64,000 bases of DNA, taken from assembly GCA_036936605.1 (NCBI GenBank), contig JAUPFV010000001.1, forward strand, positions 247,936,925 to 248,000,924, in the 5' to 3' direction. The notes under the pieces are model-generated. The model ran no database searches, was not told where the DNA came from, and saw only the letters and a program-made list of their open reading frames with translations. Position numbers and translations under genes: made by a program. Below are positions 59,396 to 64,000 of this stretch, in pieces (within the stretch, counting starts at the first letter, position 1; the number at the start of each line of letters is the position of its first letter). This DNA comes from Limnanthes douglasii subsp. nivea (taxonomy: Eukaryota > Streptophyta > Magnoliopsida > Brassicales > Limnanthaceae).

Positions 59396-59502
59396 CTATA
59401 TATACCCAATTCGGGTTTAAGTATACCCAATTTTGAGTATACCCAATGGTGATCTAAGTATACCCATTTTTTTCCAAAAATGACCTTTTGTGGGTATATA
59501 AG
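59396..59502 (+). promoter_or_regulatory. promoter of the PMD gene: TATACCC repeats and TATA box
   Basis: Four copies of a TATACCCAWT motif lie at about 59399-59467, spaced irregularly at 13-30 bp. A consensus TATA box, TATATAAG, is at 59495-59502. This places transcription start near 59525 and gives a 5' UTR of about 140 bp before ATG 59666. The role of the TATACCC repeats is not known; position makes them candidate binding sites. Confidence 0.55.
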
Positions 59503-59665
59503 CCAATTTTTTTTATTAACTACATCCACTCCACTTTAACCTACACTTTCTCTCACTTCACTCATATCTCTCACTTCTCTCTAAAATCTCAACCTCACTT
59601 CTCTCTCATATTTTCCGGCGAACCACCACCACCACCACCACTCCTCCTCCTCCTCCTCCTCCATC

Positions 59666-62396
59666 ATGGTCAAGAACAAAAACCCTCCGCCGCCTCCTAC
59701 GTAAGTTCGTAAATTATTTTTGTTTCATAATTTTGTTAGATTTAGGTATGAATTTTAGTTTTTGGTTAGATTTAGGGTTGAATTTTGTGTTCAGGATAGA
59801 ATTAGGTAGAGAATTAGGGTTTAGGATAGGATTAGGTAGAGATTTGGGGCAATTTTCCAGCCAACTTGCCGGCTGGAAAATGGCCGGCGATGCACCGGTG
59901 GTGCGCCTTGGGCAGCACCATCGGTGCGTGATGGTGTGCCGCTCGGTACACCCACTGTGTACCGAGCGGCACACCAACTGTGTGCCGAGCGGCACACTGA
60001 CCTGTGTCGCTCGGCACACAGAGCCGATGCCGAGCGGCACTAGCACCCGTGCCGCTCGGTACACCCTTTATGGTACCTATGGTGCGCCGAATTTTGTTTT
60101 AAAAAACTACAATTTTTGTTTCAAAAGTTCCGGCATTGCATTTTTTAAAAAAAAAACTTCAAATTTATTAGAAATTACTTTATTTAGTTACTTTCACCAT
60201 GCGTATAAGAGTGTTGATGATTTAAATTTTGTATGTTACTGTTATTAATTTCGTGTTTTGTTTTGTATTTTTGTAGGTCAGACGCGGTTGAGGAGCGACG
60301 TCTTCCACGATCCAGGGCGTATCCCCCTGGGTCACGTCCGCCACTGCCAGGGAAGAGTATTAAGACTGTTCGCGCGGTTGAGAATGAGCGGGTCCGCGAT
60401 GCCAAGCGCGGACGAGATTTACCAGACGACCCTGACACTATTCGTTTTAGGGAGGAGGAACAAATACAGAGTGATCGGTCTTTGCGCCGAATCAAGCATG
60501 GCCAGAGGAAGGAAAAGGCCATAGCGACTGAGGACATTGATATCAGAGGTGGAGGCTCCTCACGACGAGAGACGTCGTCATCACATACACATAGATCACC
60601 ACCTCCCACTGCTAGTGATCCACCACCTCCCTCACCTTCTTGCAGAGCTGCGTCCCCTGCGCATACTATTACACATCCACCACCTGTTAGGGACAGGGTG
60701 GATGCCACTGGGGACCCTGAGCAGGACACGATCGACGAGGAGCACATAGATGCCATCCACACCGAGGAGCAGCGAAAGACGTTTGCATTTCTCAAATGCA
60801 ACAAGATCCCACTATTTCCTGACTACAAGGAGCATGAGGCGTACCACGTCTTCATCGGACAGGTAAGTACATAATTATTAAACGTCTACTCTAAGGTTTT
60901 ACTATTATTATGTTATGACTTAGTTTTTAATTTATAGGGTCGCACTACACTGGGCATACAGGCACATTATAATGTGCTACGTATGTGGGACCTCACTGTT
61001 CAGCCAGATTTGCAGCGATTTCTGGCGCGGACTCCTTTTGGTCCTCTTATAGCCCACCTGCCTCAGTACTTCACACATTCCGTCTTAGACAAGGTCTTTG
61101 TTGAGCGTTGGCATCAGGAGACCAACACTTTCCATTTCTCATTTGGAGAGATGACGATTACGCTAGATGATGTAAGCTGCATTACAGGTCTCCCTGTAGT
61201 TGGTAGGACACTTGATGTAGTCACGGCTCCACGTGACGAGGCATATAGCTACTACGCTAGTATGTTAGGTCTGACAGTGGATGAGGTCCGCACAGAGATA
61301 CAGTCCACCAGAGGCGTTGGCTTCAAGATAAAGTGGCTGCGGGAGACTTTCACCAGGGGGCGCTACATCGAGCAGACTGATGCTGATACTATCCGCCAGG
61401 TATCACGAGCATACCTTATGTTCTTATTTGGTTGTACTATTTTTGCGGATACTAGTCAGAAAAGTGTCAAGGCTGACTACTTGTACGGGTTAGCCAATAT
61501 GGATTCTGGGTTGTGGGACATCGCGTGGGGTACGAGTGCATTGGCATTCCTGTTCCGTGGTTTGGGTGATGCTTCGAAAGCATCGAAGCATAACCTTTAT
61601 GGTTTTGTAGCTATGCTCGATTGTTGGATCTACGACCATTTCCCCGCGTTTAGGGACTCAGAGAATGCTGACCACGTAGTGAGGCAGCCTATGATTGTGA
61701 AGTGGCTACCGAAGCGGATTGTTGGGCAAAACATCCGCCCCAAATCGGTTGTCCGTACTCTCCTTGCTGATCAGAAGGAGGCAGATGTAAGTTTTTAAAT
61801 ACCTTTCTTGCATTACGATTTTGATATTAAGTGTTAGGATTTTAAAACAATCTAATTGTTTTAATGTTTTGTAACAGGTGCTATTTGAGCCATACGAGGA
61901 CATTAGAGTCCAGTTTCCAGTCCAGGAGATCCGCACTATTGTTTATCCTTTGCGGATGATGAGCACGGTTGAGGGCTACATGCCTGATCGGGTCATGCGT
62001 CAGTTTGGACGGGTTCAGGATGAGCCCGAACTCCCACTTGTACTACGACCGGGTTACAGGAAAGGAGATCTGGCGAGGTACACGTGGCGAGAGAGCGCAT
62101 GTCTAGATTGGCGTCAGCACTTGCTTGCTGAGGATCGTTTGACAGTTACCATTGCCACATATAGACAGTCAGCGACGAACACCTACTGGAGGTACCTGGC
62201 TGAGTATGGTTGGCATACTATTACTCCACCACCACGTACCACGGACGATAGACTGTTAGACGCTGTTCGCTCCATTGTTATTATGCCCGTAGAGCGTGGG
62301 GAGGCGGGTGCGCTTAGGTGGAGAGATCAAGTCCTGCAGCTCTTCTCTCCTTGGTTGTTTGTCCTCGTTATCGGACTTGTTTTAGCGTTGTTATGA
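59666..62396 (+). CDS. plant mobile domain (PMD) protein, MAIN-like / PP7 long-form-like
   Basis: Four exons join in frame: 59666-59700, 60277-60862, 60938-61786 and 61878-62396, all introns GT-AG, giving 662 residues. Exon 1 encodes MVKNKNPPPPPT. Exon 2 is a charged, Ser/Pro-rich, probably disordered region. Exons 3-4 hold the PMD: HYNVLRMWDLTV, FVERWHQETNTFHFSFGEMT, ITLDDVSCITGLPVVGR, GLWDIAWGTSALAFLFRGL and YWRYLAEYGWHTI. The C-terminus is hydrophobic (LFSPWLFVLVIGLVLALL) and could be a membrane tail. PMD proteins include MAIN and MAIL1, needed for silencing and meristem upkeep, and also copies carried by Mutator-like and gypsy elements. The molecular function is unknown. No frame breaks are seen, so it is under constraint or young. 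Intron 1 carries a hairpin array (59891-60087). Confidence 0.85.
59891..60087. repeat. hairpin array A (in PMD intron 1)
   Basis: At least four consecutive inverted repeats. 59891-59904 pairs with about 59915-59928. The 18-bp perfect pair GTGTGCCGCTCGGTACAC (59934-59951) faces 59957-59974 across a 5-nt loop. 59980-59997 pairs with 60004-60019 (one 2-bp gap). 60028-60040 pairs with 60049-60061 (12 of 13). The array ends with GTACCTATGGTGCGC (60073-60087), which is identical to the right edge of array B. It is sharply GC-rich against the surrounding intron. Confidence 0.85.
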
Positions 62397-62801
62397 TCTT
62401 TCATTCTTCTGGACTTCTTAGTTGTTTCACTATCGTATTTTGTATTATGACTTATGACATCTACTTTGTAATATGACTTATGACATCTACTATCTACTGC
62501 TTCTACTGTTCTTTTTGATTTTTTGTACTTAACTTGATCTCGTTTTTTATAATTGAGATTCGACAAACAAACATAAGTCATACCATAACACCATAACACT
62601 ATAACACTACAATAGTAATTCTCGATTTTTTGTACTTAATTTCATCTTAAATTCGTCCAAAATTAACACTATAATAGTAATTTATTCACTTAAAATCCAT
62701 AACACTATAACACCAAAACACCATAACATTCAGGATGAAATTTGTCAAAAAAAAAACACCATAACCCCAAAACAAATTTAAAAAAAAATACAACTTAAAT
62801 T
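62397..62801. other. 3' region of the PMD gene
   Basis: Presumed 3' UTR and spacer. It holds a short direct repeat, ACTTATGACATCTACT (about 62451 and 62480), and A-rich stretches with ATAACAC repeats (62585-62705). No gene is seen. Confidence 0.5.
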
Positions 62802-63089
62802 GCACCATGGGTACGCAGTCAGTGGTACCTATGGTGCACACTACTGCGTACCCATGGTACAATAGCCTGTGCACCATGTGTACACAGCAGGCAGTTTCCA
62901 TGGTGCATGGTACCATCGGTAAAGGGGGTAAGTACCGATGGTACAACCCCCTTGTACCGATGGTACCATGCACCGGCCGGCACGTTATGTACCGACCGGT
63001 GCATGGCACCATCGATACACAGTCTGGTGTACCGATGGTACACCAGACTCTGCACCATAGGTACACAGAAGACAGTACCTATGGTGCGC
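62802..63089. repeat. hairpin array B (upstream of the small gene)
   Basis: Six consecutive inverted repeats. (1) ACCATGGGTACGCAGT 62804-62819 with 62843-62858, 16 bp perfect. (2) 62871-62878 with 62899-62906, 8 bp perfect. (3) GTACCATCGGTA 62910-62921 with 62933-62944, 12 bp perfect. (4) 62954-62980 with 62992-63018, 24 of 27. (5) AGTCTGGTGTACC 63021-63033 with 63037-63049, 13 bp perfect with a 3-nt loop. (6) GCACCATAGGTAC 63052-63064 with 63075-63087, 13 bp perfect. The last arm runs into GTACCTATGGTGCGC (63075-63089), shared with array A. Confidence 0.9.
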
Positions 63090-63120
63090 AATTTTACCTT
63101 AAAATTTTTTTCCCGGTTTT

Positions 63121-63190
63121 TTTTTTCCCGCGTTTTCTTTTTTCGCGCTCTAAAATTCCTGCCAATGTAAACTCTCGTTCTTCTATATAA
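63121..63190 (+). promoter_or_regulatory. promoter of the small gene: two E2F-type sites and TATA box
   Basis: TTTCCCGC (63124-63131) and TTTCGCGC (63141-63148) both fit the E2F/DP consensus TTTSSCGC. A TATA box, TATATAA, lies at 63184-63190. Start of transcription is expected near 63215, leaving about 40 bp of 5' UTR. Paired E2F sites this close to a TATA box suggest S-phase expression, which is an inference. Confidence 0.55.
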
Positions 63191-63255
63191 GGAAGTCTAC
63201 CTTACAACACCAAACACACAAAACTCTCCTTCTAACATAGTTGAAGTCTATCATA

Positions 63256-63645
63256 ATGGGTTGGAGTGTGTTTGATGATGCTCATCTGCTCAAGGCTGCG
63301 AAAGCTGTGAAGTTCAAACGGCCGGACGATAATACCGATGAGTTCTTTGATGAAGTTTTGTGTATGATGTATTTCATGTACGGCGAGATGTCTACATCTA
63401 GACAAATGCCTCGATCTCGTACTCGTCAAGAGGTAGCCACTAGGTACAAGTCTATAACTAGTGGACCGATGTTCTTGGTGTTTAACGAGCCCCCAGAAGT
63501 CAGGAATGAAGCGTTCGACTCCTTTGGTTTAATGATCACAGACTATTTGTCTTTGGAAATGGCACAATACGTTCATTCTCTAATTGCCATGAATGAGGAA
63601 ACAGTGCGTATTCTCAGCGACAATGGAGGCTACGATTTTGACTAA
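63256..63645 (+). CDS. small protein of unknown function (129 aa)
   Basis: Single-exon frame from ATG 63256 to TAA 63643-63645. It starts MGWSVFDDAHLLKAAKAVKF. It is acidic overall, with a basic patch RQMPRSRTRQEVATRYK in the middle and alternating hydrophobic segments (FFDEVLCMMYFMYGEM, GLMITDYLSLEMAQYVHSLI) that suggest a helical fold. The family is not recognised. Support for a real gene is a consensus TATA box 66 bp upstream of the ATG, E2F-type sites above it, an AATAAA signal 133 bp after the stop, and codon use unlike the AT-rich flanks. It lies downstream of the PMD gene on the same strand, beyond hairpin array B. It could be the second gene of a mobile unit or a host gene. Confidence 0.65.
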   Translation: MGWSVFDDAHLLKAAKAVKFKRPDDNTDEFFDEVLCMMYFMYGEMSTSRQMPRSRTRQEVATRYKSITSGPMFLVFNEPPEVRNEAFDSFGLMITDYLSLEMAQYVHSLIAMNEETVRILSDNGGYDFD

Positions 63646-63777
63646 CTGTCTGTTCTATATCAAGTTATGTACTAATGTTTAGAAGATGTTGTTGTTGCTT
63701 GTTTGCGATGTTTTATTTTAGTTATGAAATGGATATTGGCTTATCGTTATAAGTTGATAAGTTGAATCAATTACTGC

Positions 63778-63783
63778 AATAAA
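63778..63783 (+). terminator. polyadenylation signal of the small gene
   Basis: AATAAA, 133 bp downstream of the stop codon, preceded by T/G-rich sequence (TGTTGTTGTTGCTTGTTTGC near 63690) typical of plant 3' ends. Confidence 0.5.
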
Positions 63784-63925
63784 AGGGAAGGACCAAAACA
63801 ACCAAAACGATTAGGGTAAAACAAAGTTCTAAACATCATAAATCCTAACAAATGACGTAAAGCGACCAAAAGACACAAATGAGTTCGAAACAATAACATA
63901 AACCCGACCAAAACACATAAAAATA

Positions 63926-64000
63926 CTAAACAAACTTATCAAGATTAGTTACTTCTGGGAATGAACTAACTGGCTTTCTCCCTTCGAGTTCCGTATATTT
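63926..64000 (-). CDS. possible C-terminus of a minus-strand gene running off the window
   Basis: The minus-strand frame from the window edge reads YTELEGRKPVSSFPEVTNL and ends with a TAG stop at 63926-63928. Composition looks protein-like and the flanking AT-rich tract fits a 3' UTR, but 25 codons are too few to be sure. If real, it converges on the small gene. Confidence 0.25.
   Translation of the reverse strand, partial: KYTELEGRKPVSSFPEVTNLDKFV

Noticed and set aside
59733..60248. 171-codon plus-strand frame across PMD intron 1, and a 116-codon minus frame over the same place
   Set aside because: Both translate the hairpin array (repetitive Cys/Arg/His-rich words) and lie in an intron with GT-AG ends.
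60184..60804. 206-codon open frame on the minus strand over PMD exon 2
   Set aside because: It is the shadow of a GC-rich, low-complexity exon. The plus strand has splice sites, a conserved domain downstream and a promoter.
62686..63190. Overlapping open frames on both strands across hairpin array B
   Set aside because: They arise because the palindromes read similarly on both strands. No domain and no codon bias.
1..64000. tRNA or rRNA genes
   Set aside because: No convincing A-box/B-box pair or rRNA core sequence was seen by eye. A covariance-model scan would be needed to exclude a degenerate tRNA.

Overview
This is a repeat-rich plant (probably eudicot) nuclear window. The evidence is spliceosomal GT-AG introns, several Ty3/gypsy LTR retrotransposons of the Tat and Athila types, a plant reversibly-glycosylated-polypeptide pseudogene, and a plant mobile domain (PMD) gene. 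Intact host-type coding sequence is scarce. The clear genes are a dynein light chain gene (21299-22235), a four-exon PMD gene (59666-62396) and a small unrecognised gene (63256-63645). Most other coding signal is broken transposon protein.

Layout, left half. 1-2.9 kb: 3' end of a plus-strand Tat-type element (antisense ORF plus presumed LTR). 4.69-5.21 kb: a fold-back (MITE-like) element sitting between two diverged direct repeats. 5.94-7.73 kb: unprocessed UDP-arabinopyranose mutase pseudogene with introns retained. 8.08-19.94 kb: a tandem repeat with a unit of about 350-390 bp, split by a complete LTR retrotransposon (8366-18631, 376-bp LTRs, TAAAC target duplication). 20.03-20.23 kb: GGT-rich low-complexity DNA. 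21.3-22.2 kb: dynein light chain gene. About 24.4-31.7 kb: a second, decayed Tat-type element with an internal deletion.

Layout, right half. About 33.4-39.3 kb: minus-strand Athila-type remnant with a 70-bp-period hairpin repeat downstream of pol. 40.6-43.2 kb: a plus-strand LTR containing a long-TIR DNA transposon that carries an EF-hand gene fragment (Pack-MULE-like). 43.2-57.6 kb: a minus-strand gypsy element whose LTR is of the same family but inverted, itself split by a younger 10.2-kb minus-strand Tat-type element (45232-55444). 59.4-64.0 kb: the PMD gene, the small gene and two arrays of back-to-back hairpins.

How the pieces relate. Three separate Tat-type elements, plus a fourth fragment at the left edge, carry a homologous protein encoded antisense to pol, downstream of integrase. 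The right-hand 4.6 kb is the most unusual region. Two genes with canonical promoters are each associated with an array of perfect or near-perfect palindromes, and the two arrays share an identical 15-nt edge. Whether this is a host locus or a two-gene mobile unit cannot be decided from the sequence alone.
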